Notes: generated by a model not told the origin, from the letters alone. 64,000 nucleotides of DNA from Serinus canaria (GCF_022539315.1 NC_066328.1:3415956-3479955); one strand, 5' to 3'. Positions 25,084-37,210 are shown, counted from the stretch's first letter. A program made the numbers and translations.

Positions 25084-25910
25084 TCACTTGGATGTTTGGA
25101 TGTTTTCTTCTCTGGTTTTAGTAGAAGTCAAAGAAAACCTCTATACCACACTAGATCAGAGTGCAGAAACTTCTCATGGGTTGCCCTAAGTGATCAGATA
25201 AATGATATTTATTTTATGTGATGGAAGATGTGTAATATTTATAATTTTGGTTTTGATAATCATCCCATGTTTTACTATAAGGTTTGCCAAGTTTTGATTT
25301 GACAAAGCCAAAAATACAACTGATTACAAAAACCTCATCTCAGTTTAAGTTAATTTCTTTGGACATATGGTACCAGTTAGAGTCTCAAACAGGTACAGAA
25401 ATAAGAAGAAAAGAAAGCTAAACAAGGAGGTCATTTGAAGAATAAACACCTGTAATAGAGGAAAACTTCAAATTGTGTTCCTTACATCAAATTGTGACCA
25501 AAGCAGTTTACAGATTTATTTAATGACATGTAACTAGCAGGCAGGCAGGGAATTGGGCATTCAGACAGAATCAGCCTTTCTGTAGATAGACCCAGCAGTT
25601 GACATTTGTGAGATATTATGATGGAACCATAAATTTCTAATTCCCTCTGTAAATAATCCCCTCAGGTTTCTGTTTTCCCTGACACGCTTGCCCTGTTCTG
25701 TGGTTCCCCCTCTGCCTGTCCCTGCTGTGGGGTCCAGCCCAGCTCCCCACTTTGTGATTCCTTGTGCTTGGCTGGGCTTTTCCTGCTGGGTAGGAAATGG
25801 AAAGACAGAAACTCCCAGAGACACTGAAGGGTTTGATCTGCAGCCTTGGGAGAAGCTTGGAGGGGTGTACAAATAAAATACACAGACATAAGGCAGAAAA
25901 ATTACAAACT

Positions 25911-26318
25911 TGTGTTTCTATAGTGTAAATAAGAATCTGCCTTAAGTAAGTGAGAAACTGTATTGATAAGATGGTGAAGGGTTTATAATGTAGTAATGTA
26001 ATTATATAAAGTAAAGGCTTTAGAAGTTACAATAGAAGCATTTGTGTGCACCTGTGATAGCAGCCCATTGGATAAAAGTATCTGCAGTGCAGCAAAATAA
26101 AGCAAAGGTGATAGGTTAGAAAAACAAAATAAACTTTGTGGCAACTTTCCATTGGGTTAGAAAGTTCTGTACTGCCTTGTAACAAAGAACTTGTGACTAC
26201 CTTCAGCTATGGCTGGCTGCTTGCTCCTCTAAAATCTCATGGCCTTTGAGGCTGATGCTCATCTGAGCAATAAATCATTTTTAGTCCCATCCCTTCATTA
26301 GGCACCAATAATGACGCA
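25911..26318 (+). mobile_element. Probable solo LTR (ERVL-like), approximate ends
   Basis: It begins TGTGTTTCTATAG and has the texture of a songbird LTR, with the block TAACAAAGAACTTGTGACTAC and a polyadenylation signal GAGCAATAAATCATT at about 26265-26279 close to the 3' end, which sets plus orientation. The 3' end is placed at GACGCA but an alternative CA lies at GGCA a little upstream. No target-site duplication was found, so the ends are provisional. Confidence 0.45.
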
Positions 26319-27258
26319 GTTGGGGTCACTTCTGGCAGATACTGAGTCAAACATCCCACACATCATCTGTCACCCTCCTCTCTCCCCCTGTGTCACAAAT
26401 TCTCCTGTTTCTTGGCCGTTACGTTTCAAGCTTTGTTTTTTCCCTTTATCACTGATTCATGCAGCAAGGGGCCTTTGCCTTTGGCATTATCAGTTCAGGA
26501 GGCTCCTTTCTCAGTTTGGGGCTGGGTTTAGTTTCTCCTCAGCTGTTGTGCCAAGAGAGGGACCCACACTCATTTCCCCTGGAGCCCAGATCATTCCAGG
26601 GGAGCAGCAGGAAGGGGGCTCAGGCTCTGCTGGGGGAGTGAGAAGAGTTTGGGTTCACTCCCCACCCTTTGCTGCTGAGCTCATCTCTAATTTCTCTTCC
26701 CATCAGGAGCTGACACCTGCAGGAGCCTGTGCTGGGGCAACTTCTGAGTTCTTCTTCTTTTTATTGAAGATTACATTTCTTTCCATGAAGATAAATGCAT
26801 GGAAGGCACTGCCAGGGGGAGAACAGCACTCAGCTGAGGAGTCAGCTCTGCTCCATCAACATCTGTTTCATCTGCTTGTGGTGCTCTCCTTTCTGTGCTG
26901 GACTCCTGAATAGACCCTGAAATGCAAACAATTGCTGATCATGCTGCTGCCTCTGATAACATAACTCATGATGTTGCCCTAATTACTTACATTATACAAC
27001 TGTCAGGTCTGGAACATTTGGTCTCTTAAGGCAGCTCTCCAATTAATCTCCTCCTTTTTATTAGAGATCTTGTTATGTGATTCTCTTTTGGGGAGGAATT
27101 AGAAGGTTTTATGTCATAGTGGTGGGTGGGTTTTTTTTAAAGCTTTCACTGATAATAGAGCAAGAAGACTTCAGAGTTACCCTCTTTAAAATTATTTTTA
27201 TTGCAGCATCTGAAAGAATGTTGCCTTTACTGCTAATGCTCTGCTGCTGAGGGAAAAA
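26319..27258. other. Noncoding sequence, no gene seen
   Basis: A plus-strand frame of about 200 codons spans 26311-26913. It starts inside the preceding LTR, shows no recognisable domain and has no support as a gene. The 26.92-27.24 kb part is AT-rich unique sequence with many TAAT motifs. Confidence 0.5.
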
Positions 27259-27590
27259 TCATAGAACAAGCCAGGCTAGAAGGGATCTTGAAAGAGCATC
27301 TGGTCCAACTTTTTATGGAGAAAAGGAGCCTTTTTATCACCTTGTCCAGCTATGTTTCAAACAGCCTCTAGAGAAGGGGATGCTGCCACATCCACGGGGA
27401 GGTTGTCTCAGAGCTCCCTTTTTTCCACTGTGGAAAAAAATCCATATATAAAGGTGAAACCTCTCCTGGTGCCACTTGTACCTGTTGCTCCTTGTGAGGC
27501 TGAGCCTCCATCCCCTCTGGAGCTGCCTGCTCAGTCCTGAACTCTGGGAGGAGGTCACCCCTCCTGGAAAAGGGGTTGCTTCAAATCTAC
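27259..27590 (-). mobile_element. CR1 LINE fragment, older subfamily
   Basis: Reads as the reverse complement of a CR1 3' end. From the left come ATCATAGAACAAGCC (the terminal motif region), AGGGATCTTGAAAGAGCATC, TGGTCCAACTTTTT, CACCTTGTCCAGCTATGTTT, GGGGATGCTGCCACATCC, then AAACCTCTCCTGGTGCCACT and TGTACCTGTTGCTCCTTGTG. The order is that of minus-strand CR1. It is moderately diverged, with small insertions such as the TTTTTTCCACTGTGG area. The right (5') edge is uncertain. Confidence 0.8.
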
Positions 27591-29060
27591 CCCAAATAAA
27601 GTTTTCCTCCTTCTTCAGCCCAGCTTTAGCTCACTAAAGCTAGAATTTCAGCCTCAGTGTGAAAGCTAACATTCTGATTGGAGTGAGGAGCTCTGTTGGG
27701 TGGTTTTTTCCTTCCCCTGGTTAAAGCAGAGAGTGAAGGTCCAGAGCCTGAAAGAGGCTGCTGCTGATGTTCTTTTGATTTTATATATAAAATTGGAGGG
27801 TCATGTTTAAATCTCAGCTTAATTCAAAGTACAGATTTGAACCAAGGTCTTTTATTTCTAAAATTGTGCACCTGGCTGTATTATTATCGTAAAATCTCTC
27901 CCCATCATTCTAGAAGCAAATGCTTCATTTTTCTTCTAAACAATGAAATTATTTAATGAAAAATAAGCTAGCAGATCATCTTGCTTTATTCAGGTGTCTG
28001 AGCCACTAAAATGCAAGGTTAGCTTTCTCTATCTAGATCTAATTCAGAGGTTTTTAAATTATTTTATATAAATAATGGTTCTGATATTATCTTATTTTCC
28101 AGGATCTGGGTCTGTAGGCATAAAGCCTGTGCCTCTACTTGTTAGATAGTGGTTCAAGACTGATCAATGTTTTTTTCCACTCTGAAAGTCTTGTTATTCT
28201 TAAAATTAGCTTGCAGAAAAATAAATTTAAATTTAAATCCTGTCACCCTCACAGAATAACAGCACAGGGTTTTTCTCTGTCTATAAATCTGGGGGTCTAA
28301 AAGATGACAATGATAAAAATGTGATGTAGATTCAAGAATCTGTCTGCACTATACTGTCCTTTTGTTCAGTGCAGCTCTAATGCTTCCATTCACCTTGTTT
28401 GTAACTATTTCCTTTATAAATTACCATAAACCTGAAAAGGTGGGCTATTTTTTAGGCTTAACATAACCAGCCCTGCCTTATTTCAAAATCTAATACAATT
28501 ATGAACACACCGTAACTTTTGGATGATTAAATTGCAAATTGTGGGTGTCCACGAGGCAAGCAGATATATTAAATTTGTTCACCTTCATAACTCATCCTCA
28601 CCCACACTGGATATTTTTCAGGATCACAGCAAGCTGTGCTTGTTCTGCCTGAGGTACATTCCACAGTATTTATGGTTTATCAGATGTACAGGAGATCTTC
28701 TTCAAGGAGATACTCATACATCATTTGAACTTCAGTAGTTATTACATTGTTTTAATGGAAAAGTGTTATAAATGAAAGGGTTTTATTCTCTCTGAGACAC
28801 TTATATTTTTGAACATGACTTTCTCGAGGATGTTATTTTTTCATTCTATGAGAACATGAACTTCTTGTTTATTGCTTGCTGATTTTATAAACATATCTCC
28901 TTTTCTCCTTGGACAGCTATAAAGAAAAAAAAAAAGGTCAGCAAGCAGAAGCTAAGTAATCTGAGTGTAGTTTTCCAGAAGTTTTGTGGACTAAACGTGG
29001 CACCTGTTAAAAATCAAAGTAATCAAGACAATTTCCCTTCTATTTGCATGGTATTTGAAT
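27591..29060. other. AT-rich noncoding sequence, no gene seen
   Basis: No exon, RNA gene or transposon recognised. An A run occurs near 28922-28935. Confidence 0.55.
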
Positions 29061-29188
29061 GAGGAATATAATCTAAAAAAGAATATTTAAAAGTGAGGTT
29101 TTGAGGACTATAATCTAAAAAAGAATATTTAAAAGAGAGGTTTTGAGGACTATAATCTAAAAAAGAATATTTAAAAGTGAGGTTTTGA
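29061..29188. repeat. 42-bp tandem repeat, three copies
   Basis: Units start at 29061, 29103 and 29145 with an exact 42-bp period. Each holds TATAATCTAAAAAAGAATAT, then TTAAAAG(T/A)GAGGTTTTGA. They differ at only about two sites, so the array is recent. Confidence 0.9.
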
Positions 29189-29488
29189 TTTACAGCTCTA
29201 AACTAAGGGACATCTTCCTTAATCCACATGGAAAACACCTGCAGCAGACATGAACTTAGGCTGTGAGCTCATCAAATAAAAAAGACTGAGAGTTCTTATT
29301 TTGCAAGCAGACCCAAGACCCCCAGGAAGGAGGTTGTTTAGTGTTTGTGGATGGAACTGAGGCTTTTTTGCTGTAACTTGGTGCAGAACTCTCCTTTCGG
29401 ATGTTGACACACCTGGGTGGCAGTGCTGCAGGTGCCAGGCTCACTGCCTGGTTTGAGGGGCTCCCTTTGTCCCCATGTCCTTTGCCAC

Positions 29489-29946
29489 TGATGCCCTGTG
29501 CAGGCTGCCCTAGGCAGAGGCTGGACAGAGTTCCAGAATGAAGCAGGGATTTATTAAAGGATCTCCTGCATGGATGCACCTTGGGCAGCACCAGAGCCCA
29601 GCCAGGGCTGCACCCAAGGTGACCCAAAATGGCCCCAAAATGCCCGGCCGGGCACGGGGTCTCTCCCTGGGATCAGCTCTGCTCCATTCCCACCTTGCAG
29701 TTCACTGTCCCAGCCCAGCTTTAGCCCAGCCAGTCCCACCCTTGTTTTTCTCTCTCCAGCCCACGGGGTTTGTGCTCCTGGGCTGAGATTGGGATCATTT
29801 GTCCTTGGTGCCCAGCTGGAGCAGGAATTGTTTTGTCTCCCTGCTCTGTGCACAGAGCTCAGCATGCCCTGATGTGAGCCCAGACCCACACACTAAAGCA
29901 GCACAGAATGTGAAACATAGAAAAGCTCAAACCTGAGGCTTCACCA
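29489..29946 (-). mobile_element. Solo LTR, family A copy 1
   Basis: About 458 bp, nearly identical over much of its length to 35328-35784 and to the reverse complement of 34016-34462. It begins TGATGCC on the plus strand and ends CACCA. The minus strand carries an AATAAA signal (TTTATT at about 29550), so transcription orientation is minus. The left part has a CpG-bearing segment around 29640-29660 absent from the other copies. Open frames shared among the copies reflect sequence identity, not a gene. Confidence 0.85.
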
Positions 29947-30231
29947 TCACTGTTATATTTGTGATTGCTGACCAAGCCCCTTGCAAGGCAGCAACCCTTA
30001 GGTGCTCCTGTTGTAAATACATTTTTTTTCCTGCATTTTGCTTGTGTGGGACTCGTGACACAAGAGCTCAGCTCCCCAGGCAGTGGCACTGCAGAGCTGT
30101 AGGGGAATGGTCTCAGCCCACCGTGGGATCTCCTGCTCCATGAAGATCCTTGTGCTCCTCTCCCACAGCTTTCCTGACTCTGGGAAGGGCTAAAGAAGGC
30201 TTGGGGGGTTTCAGGCTTTGGGCAAGGGCAG

Positions 30232-30687
30232 TGTCTGTAGTGCCTTAGGATTTAAATTTTATATTTTTCAGATCCTGTACAGCTTCAGGCTATAGCTCTA
30301 AATTCCACAGCCTGTCAGCTGCTGTTCTCCCAGACCAAACAGTTCCTCTCCAGGTCTGAGATTCAAGGACACCTCATGGTCTCAGGCCCTGAAAAATGTA
30401 AACAACAGGGAATTGTGGGGGGCAAAGTGGGAGTAAATGACTTCATTGCCTGAAGCTGTAATTGGAGGTTTAACCCTGGTGTGCAAATGGACCAAACCTA
30501 TAACTGTGTGAAAAACTCCTGCCCATTGTCCATCCTGGGTGCAGCCTCTGGGAGGCTTTGACTGCCCAAGGTGTATCTGTTGAATAAATACTCACTTTAT
30601 AATAAATAACTCACCTTTAATAAATACCCACTTTTATTCTCTTAATCTGGTCTAGCCTCTGCTCTAGGCAGCCACTCCAAGGCATCA
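30232..30687 (+). mobile_element. Solo LTR, diverged relative of family A (copy 2)
   Basis: It begins TGTCTGTAGTGCCTTAGG, similar to the TGATGCCTCAGG start of the 34 kb copy, and shares the following TTTTATATTTTTCA...CTGTACAGC block. The 3' part has GCCCAAGGTGTATCTGTTG and three AATAAAT motifs at about 30584-30622. It ends CTCCAAGGCATCA, the inverted form of the start. GCAG on each side may be a short target duplication. The middle is strongly diverged, so this is an older member or a sister subfamily. Confidence 0.7.
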
Positions 30688-33600
30688 GCAGAGACAGGTT
30701 TATTTCTGCATGCAGTTTAGCAAACCCTTGTGTAGGGCAACAGAAGGGGAAAAAAAAAACCCTAAATGCAGATTAAATCAGCTTTATTAAGCTCCAGTAT
30801 GCTGCCCAAATCTGCAGCAGTGCTCCCAGGGAGTGCTGTTTGAATTAGGGATGTTGGTAGTAGAGAGAACCAGGAGTGCTTGGACCCAGCAGAAGTGCAT
30901 TGAGAGATCCTGGGATTATTTGCACATGGATTGGAGCCACTGTGTCTCCACTTTTTGGGACAGAATTAGGTCCAAGTAGTGCTGGTCTTATTCCTTTCTT
31001 GTCACAGGTGGAAGAGGTGAGGATATTTTGGATGTCTTCTCCAGAGAACTTACTATTTGCTTTTTTTTACTTTATCTTTTCTATGATTGCACTGGATAAT
31101 ACTGCAAAGTCATATAAAATTAAAATTAGGTTTGAAATAGAGTTTGTTAATCACAGTATTTAACAGTTGTGGTTATTGTTTCCTAAGAGATTAATGAGGT
31201 GAATTATTGTCACATAATTAAACTACAGTTTATCTAATCTCTTCCATACCCTTGTGGTTTACTGGTATTCAAGTATCACTTGAAGGTTAATTTCCCTTAG
31301 CTCATATATAGTTGACTTTGGCAATACAGTTAATATCAAAATATATTTTTAAATCTATTTGAAAGTCATTAGGCAACAGCTTTGCCAAAATTATCACTTT
31401 AAGCTTTACAGGTGAAGGTAAGGACACAAAAACCAGTTAAATCAGCAGAATCACATCCAAATTAAAACACCCCTGAAATGTTTTTGACTGGAACCTTTTC
31501 CTAGAAACCAGGAATTCCTGAGTCTGAGGCTGCTCAGCTCACTGGCTGTTTCCTGGGGTACTTGGGCAGAAAATCCTTCTGTCTTGCCACACAAAAATTA
31601 GGAACATGCAGTAATATCTTTGTAGGAAAAACCAAAATGGCAGAGTCATCAAAACATGCCTTTTCTCCCAGAGAAACAGATTAGTTTATATACTTCCAAT
31701 TTTTTTAATCCCCAAGCCCAACATTTATTCCTCCTTGAGCCATGCTCAGCATAATTTTAATTCACTATTCCTGATTCATTCTCAGCCTGGATCTATTTAA
31801 AAGATGGGTATTCTGTGTATTATGCTACAATAGAAAAGCTGCAATTTTGTCCTTGTATTAGTCACAGGTTTTTACATCAATTTTTTGCTTTCTCTTCAGT
31901 AAGCCTAAGAAATTACCTACTCTAAAACTCTGTAATTTCCTCTAAGTTATAGTGCCAAAGATTTGAATCTACTATTTTCTCTCATCTCTCTCTCATTTCT
32001 TATCCCTGTATAACATGGAAAAAATTAAAATTCTTTTCATCAAATTATAGCTAAGCATAGAATCAACCCCAAAATGAGATGTTTTAAGAAAATAAGAATT
32101 CAGTGGGCATGGAATTTATTAGTTTTGATATTCATCCAGGGTGCAGAAGCTAAATTAGTAAGTGGTTGCAATTTTGAATCCTGAGATTTTCTCTCTTCTG
32201 AACAGAATTCACAATCTTTGATGTCTGAAAAATACAACATTCTTGAGCATTTCATCTAAGTTGTATTTTATTTTTAGGAGGTTTATCAGCCAATATTGAA
32301 ACAGTGAAATCACTCAGTAACTTTCTTGGTTATGACCCTCTTAAAAGACATCCCATTTTGCATTTCTAGAATCATTTCCTCTTCTATATCAATTCACTAT
32401 AAATATCCCTACAATTTGCTTAATTTTCCTCTGCAGTGAGTTAGAAGAGGATCTTTTGTGTCAGGCACAATACATTCCAGTTTTCCCCAGTTTTTCCCAG
32501 TTTTTCCCAGTTTTTCCCCAGTTTTCCCCACTTTTCTTTGTGGTCCCTTTCCAGTGCAGTGGAATTCCTTGCTGCTCATGCCTATGTGCCATGGATATTT
32601 AAACCACAATTACCCAGCTCCCTCTGGAATTGTTTGCTCCTTCTCCCCTGCTTCTGTGGCCTCAGGAATGGTGTGCCACCAGCAGATGGAACAATTTTGA
32701 ACACACCATGCCGAGGTCAGGGCTCCAGGAACCAATCTGAAGTTGGGAGCTCCCAGGAGCTGCAGCTCCCCCCTGCTCTCCACAGCTGGCTGCTCCTTGC
32801 TGGGTGTCTTTGGAGCTCTGGAATTTGTTTTGTCACTCCTTTGCAAACATGTTCACCTCCTTTCAAATCCAACTGCTCTGTGCTGTGCTACCAAAGGCTT
32901 TGCTGAGTTCCTGATGAATTGTCCATGATGTTGGGATTGTCTCCAGGTCAGGAACACGTGGAAGGGATTCCAGTTTTCTGCCTGAGCGCCTCTTTCTCTG
33001 CATTCAGCCTCCTTGTGGTCTTCTAAATCAGGCATTCCTAAATCTGCTGTAATAATTTTCTCTCTTCTGCATAGCTGAGTGCAGGATAAGAAGCTTGGGG
33101 TTTCTATGCTCTTGGAGCCTTTTAAAGTAAAAAGAATTCTATTAACTGCTACTCTAGTTCTCAGATACTCCCTTCCTTCCTTCCTTGTGAGTTATCACAA
33201 ATCCTGCCAAGGGCTTTCCTTTTCCCCTCACCATTTTTCTACTGATTTCTCAGCTGCAATTCACCTAGGCCTGGAGCTTTGGCAATGTTTAATAGTTCTA
33301 ATTGCCTAATTAAGGTATCAGCTCCAGTGGACCAGAAGCCTCTTTCTCCTCTGTCTTTCCAGTTTGCAGGAGTGTGTTCACCACTTCTGTCAGATTCTCC
33401 TCCTTTGAGTATTCATTATGAGCTGTCTATAAAGATATGAGTAATCTGTCTCTTTATTTTTCCAACTGCTTTGCTTGAAGATACTTCTCCCATTCCTGTC
33501 AGGCTACAAGTAGGTGAACAAAAAAACCCCACAGTTACCCAGAAAAATTGCTATTACTGTGAAACAGAGGAAAGCTGTCCTTTTTCTTTGCTTTTCAGGA

Positions 33601-34015
33601 AAAAATATAAACTCTGTAATAATGGCATGTGTGCATGAGGGAGGAAAGGAGACACTTGGGGACTGAGTGTAACCTGTGGTGATAAGAAGGGGTAGAGATA
33701 ATTAGAGTTAGTTGGCAAAAATTAAATCAAATCCTGCCAGGTGAGTGTGTTTTGCCTGTGACAGTCACTGCTGGGTGGTTGCTCTGTCTTTGCTCCAGCC
33801 TGGGAGTTTTTTCTGTGCAGTTTTTCCCACTCCTTCCCCTGTCCATGGGGGACAGAGCACTGACCAACAGCTGGGTGGGAGCTGACACAGCCCCCAACTC
33901 TATTTTTCCTCTTATAAAGAAATCTCCATAACCTTAACAAAAAAAATCTTCTCTCCCTAAATAAACATTAAAAAACCCCCTATTTTAAAAATAGCAAACT
34001 AGCTAAAGATATAAC
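30688..34015. other. Noncoding sequence, no gene seen
   Basis: No exon, RNA gene or transposon recognised. It contains an 11-bp repeat cluster at 32478-32535 and a short (CTTC)n run near 33171-33187. Open frames around 32.4-32.9 kb have no family resemblance. Confidence 0.5.
32478..32535. repeat. CAGTTTTTCCC tandem repeat
   Basis: Five to six copies of a 10-11-bp unit, CAGTTTTTCCC with length variation in the T and C runs. The pyrimidine-rich strand is plus. Confidence 0.85.
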
Positions 34016-34462
34016 TGATGCCTCAGGTTTGAGCTTTTATATATTTCACATTCTGTGCTGCTTTAGTGTGTGGGTCTGGGCTCACATCAGGGCATGCTGA
34101 GCTCTGTGCCCAGAGCAGGGAGACAAAACAATTCCTGCTCCAGCTGGGCACCAAGGACAAATGATCCAAATCTCAGCCCAGGAGCACAAACCCCGTGGGC
34201 TGGAGAGAGAAAAACAAGGGTGGGAGTGCCTGGGCTAAAGCTGGGCTGGGACAGTGAACTGCAAGGTGGGAATGGAGCAGAGCTGATCCCAGGGAGAGAC
34301 CCTGTGACTGTTCATCCATTTTGGGACAATTTTGAGTTGTGCTGCCCAAGGTGGATCTGCTTGACACCTCTTAGTAATAAATAGACCTCTTAAGAATGAA
34401 TCCCTGCTTTATTCTTTAGCTCTGTCTGGGGTCTGCTCTAGGTCAGCCTTCCCAAGGCATTC
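34016..34462 (+). mobile_element. Solo LTR, family A copy 3
   Basis: Plus-strand copy, starting TGATGCCTCAGGTTTGAGC and followed by a TATA-like TTTTATATATTTC. Near the 3' end it has AGTAATAAATAG and a TTTATTCTTTAGC block, and it ends at about AAGGCATTC. It is highly similar to the reverse complements of copies 1 and 4. Unlike those, it carries TGTGACTGTTCATCCATTTT, a block copy 4 shares in part but copy 1 lacks. No clear target duplication was seen. Confidence 0.82.
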
Positions 34463-35327
34463 TTCCCCCTGGGTGTCAGGATGCAGTTTGGGGTTCCATG
34501 GGCTGGACAGTGATTACAGCAGGCAAGGAGCAGGAGGAAGGCTTTCAGCTCAGTCCCACCTGCCTCCTTCTCAGTGTTTTCCAAAGTCAGTTCTGCACCA
34601 AACAGGTCAGAGCTTTCCAAGAGCCATGGCTGAGACACCAAACCAGGGCAGAGTCACTTTTCAGACACTGCCCCTCAGTTCCCTTTCAGGTTGTTCAGGC
34701 TGTAAATGGATGCAGCAGCTCTGGTTTTCAGTGCCACGGGGGTTCATTATAGTATCTGTAAATGTTTCACAGGAAAAATACTGATGTTGGTCACTTAAGA
34801 ATCACTTTAAATACCAGCCTTCAAAAATGTTCTCAATCAAACATTGCATTTTGGAGAGATGCACGGAACAAAAAATATTATACTGGCCTCATCACAGACA
34901 GACATTCTTCCTTTTTTCAGCATCTGTTGGGTAATCAATGTTCCTGTTTGCTGTTTATCTGCTTCTTAAATTTTAACAAGTAATTCTGCTTATAATTGTG
35001 GCACTTGCTGATTTGGTAACAAATGGCACCTGCTGTGAGTAGGATAATAGCACAATTCAGTGTGTACTGTTGGAAGAACATTTTTGCTGCTCATTTTACC
35101 TGGAAATGTCTGAATTTATAGGTGGAGTTATCCTGCTGAAACACACAAGTACTGGGGATGTAGGTAAGTGGGAGTAGAGATTTTTAGTTGTGTAACAAGA
35201 AGAAAACCCCAAATAAATATGATTTTCTTTGTTATGGAAGCAGAAAAGTATCAAAAATTATTGTGACCCAAAAAAAATGGTTGTCTTGCTAGATTTTATC
35301 AGTGATATCCATTGGTTATAATGAAGG
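34463..35327. other. Noncoding sequence, no gene seen
   Basis: A short spacer between two family A LTRs in opposite orientation. I looked for retroviral gag/pol/env remnants and saw none, so the two LTRs are independent solo insertions rather than ends of one provirus. Confidence 0.5.
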
Positions 35328-35784
35328 TGATGCCTTGTGCAGGCTGCCCTAGAGCAGAGGCTGGACAGAGCTAAAGAAAAAAGCAGGGATTGATTCCAAG
35401 GATCTCCTCCATGGATCCACCTTGGGCAGCACCAGAGCCCAGCCAGGGCTGCACCCAAGGTGACCCAAAATGGCCCCAAAATGGATGAACAGTCACAAGG
35501 ACTCTCAACATTATAAATTCTGCTCCATTCCCACCTTGCAGTTCACTGTCCCAGCCCAGCTTTAGCCCAGCCAGTCCCACCCTTGTTTTTCTCTCTCCAG
35601 CCCACGGGGTTTGTGCTCCTGGGCTGAGATTTGGATCATTTGTCCTTGGTGCCCAGCTGGAGCAGGAATTGTTTTGTCTCCCTGCTCTGTGCACAGAGCT
35701 CAGCATGCCCTGATGGGAGCCCAGACCCACACACTAAAGCAGCACAGAACCTGAAACATAGAAAAGCTCAAACCTGAGATATCA
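35328..35784 (-). mobile_element. Solo LTR, family A copy 4
   Basis: It begins TGATGCCTTGTGC and ends GAGATATCA on the plus strand; transcription orientation is minus by comparison with copy 3. It is nearly identical to copy 1 over the central 300 bp. It differs at the ACTCTCAACATTATAAATTC segment (about 35500-35520), which replaces the GATCAGC segment of copies 1 and 3. Confidence 0.85.
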
Positions 35785-36312
35785 AATCTGGGGAAAGATT
35801 TCTGAGCAAATACAAAAGTCACTTTTCACCTGCAATGAAATTTGCCCCTTACAAGAAAGAAATTGAATCTGTGGCAGTTGCTGACCTCATTGGCAGGTGA
35901 GAGCAGCTTTGGTGATTCTGTATGCACAGAGTGCACCACGCTTCCTCTTCCCAAAACAGGGGGACAGCCCAAGTTTCTAGCTGTGACATTTGGCAGGGCT
36001 CCTGAAGGCCAGGAGCAGAAAAGGATAGCAGTGATTTATTGCTGTATTTGGGGGCTGATGGCTCTGGTGGGCAGCCAGATGCCCAAGGGTAAAATTGTCT
36101 CCTGGTTACCTTTGTGTGCTCAGGGCTTGGGGCAGGGTGGGGCTGTCCCCTTCCTCCAGCACAGCCTTGTCATCCTCACTGGGGACCTCTGCAGCCACAG
36201 AACCCCAGACTGCAAACTGAGGAATTCCCTACAAAAGCTGGAGACAGCAGTGGGGGGATAAAGGGGGAATCCTTTCACTTCCTTTTGCTCCTTGGAAATG
36301 GAGCACAGAAAG
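35785..36312. other. GC-richer noncoding sequence, no gene seen
   Basis: Composition rises in G+C toward the minisatellites on the right. Open frames of about 100-140 codons run into the tandem array and show no domain. Confidence 0.5.
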
Positions 36313-37103
36313 GCTCTTCTCTGCTGTCTCTCTGCTGCCTCTCTGCTGCCTCTCTGCTGCCTCTCTGCTGGTTCTCTGCTGGTTCTCTCTGCTGGTTCTC
36401 TCTGCTGGTCTAGCTGGTTCTCTGCGGGTTCTCTCCTGGTAACTGCTGGTCTCTGCTGGTTCTCTGCTGGTTCTCTCTGCTGTCTCTCTGCTGGCTCTCT
36501 GCTGGTTCTCTCTGCTGCCTCTCTGCTGGTTCTCTGCTGGTTCTCTCTGCTGGTTCTCTGCTGGTTCTCTGCTGTCTCTCTGCTGTTCTTCTGCTGTTCT
36601 CTGCTGCCGTATCTGCGTCTCTCTGTGAGTTCTCTCTGCTGGTTCTTCTGCTGGTTTCTCTGCTGCCTCTCTGCGTCTCTCTGTGGCTCCCTGTGTTCCT
36701 CGGCTGTCTCTCTGCTGTCTCTCTGCTGGTCTCTGCTGTTCTCTGCTGTATCTCTGTGTCTCTATGCGGTCCTATGCTGTCTCTCTGCTGTCTCTCTGCT
36801 GTCTCTCTGCTGCCTCTCAGCTGGTTCTCTGCTGCCTCTCTGCTGCCTCTCTGCTGCCGCTCTCTGCCTCTCTGATGTACTCTCGTGGTTCTCTGCGTCG
36901 TCTCTCTGACTGTTCTATGCTGGTTCTATGCTGCCTCTCTCTGGTTCCTGCTGCCTCTCTGCTGTACTCTTGTGGTTCTCTGATGACTCTCTGACTTGTC
37001 TCTCTGCTGGTTCTCTGCTGCCTCTCTGCTGTCTCTCTGCTGGTTCTCTCTGCTGTCTCTCTCCTGTCTCTCTGCTGGTTCTCTGCTGGTTCTCTGTTGC
37101 TTC
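36313..37103. repeat. 11-bp minisatellite, about 70 copies
   Basis: Nearly 800 bp built on GCTG(G/C/T)(T/C)TCTCT, with 11-bp units interspersed with 13-bp units having an extra CT. The plus strand has pyrimidines plus G and almost no A. The minus strand is purine-rich with CAGC at each unit. Long frames result on both strands (Leu/Ser/Cys-rich on plus, Arg/Glu/Gln/Thr-rich on minus) and should not be annotated as proteins. Units degrade toward 36600-36960, where A and CGT variants appear. Confidence 0.92.
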
Positions 37104-37210
37104 TCTGTGAGGCAAGTTCAGAGCCCAGGGCTGTGCCCAACATCTGGAGCAGAGCCTCTGCAGGCACTTTGTCCAGAGGAAAGGGGATTTCCTTACCTGG
37201 ACTGCTTCAG

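Larger units (their letters stand above)
22782..25910. other. AT-rich noncoding sequence with short microsatellites
   Basis: No exon or transposon recognised. Mixed TA and TG runs lie at about 23131-23230, and a (TA)n run at about 25057-25081. The 23.75-23.96 kb stretch looks like unique, possibly constrained sequence. Confidence 0.5.

Noticed and set aside
26311..26913. 200-codon frame starting at the end of an LTR, considered as a retroviral gag start
   Set aside because: No gag-like motif, zinc knuckle or continuing pol sequence follows.
29554..35730. Near-identical proteins beginning MGLGSHQGMLSSV at three places
   Set aside because: They are shared because the underlying solo LTRs are copies of each other. 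LTRs do not encode such a protein.
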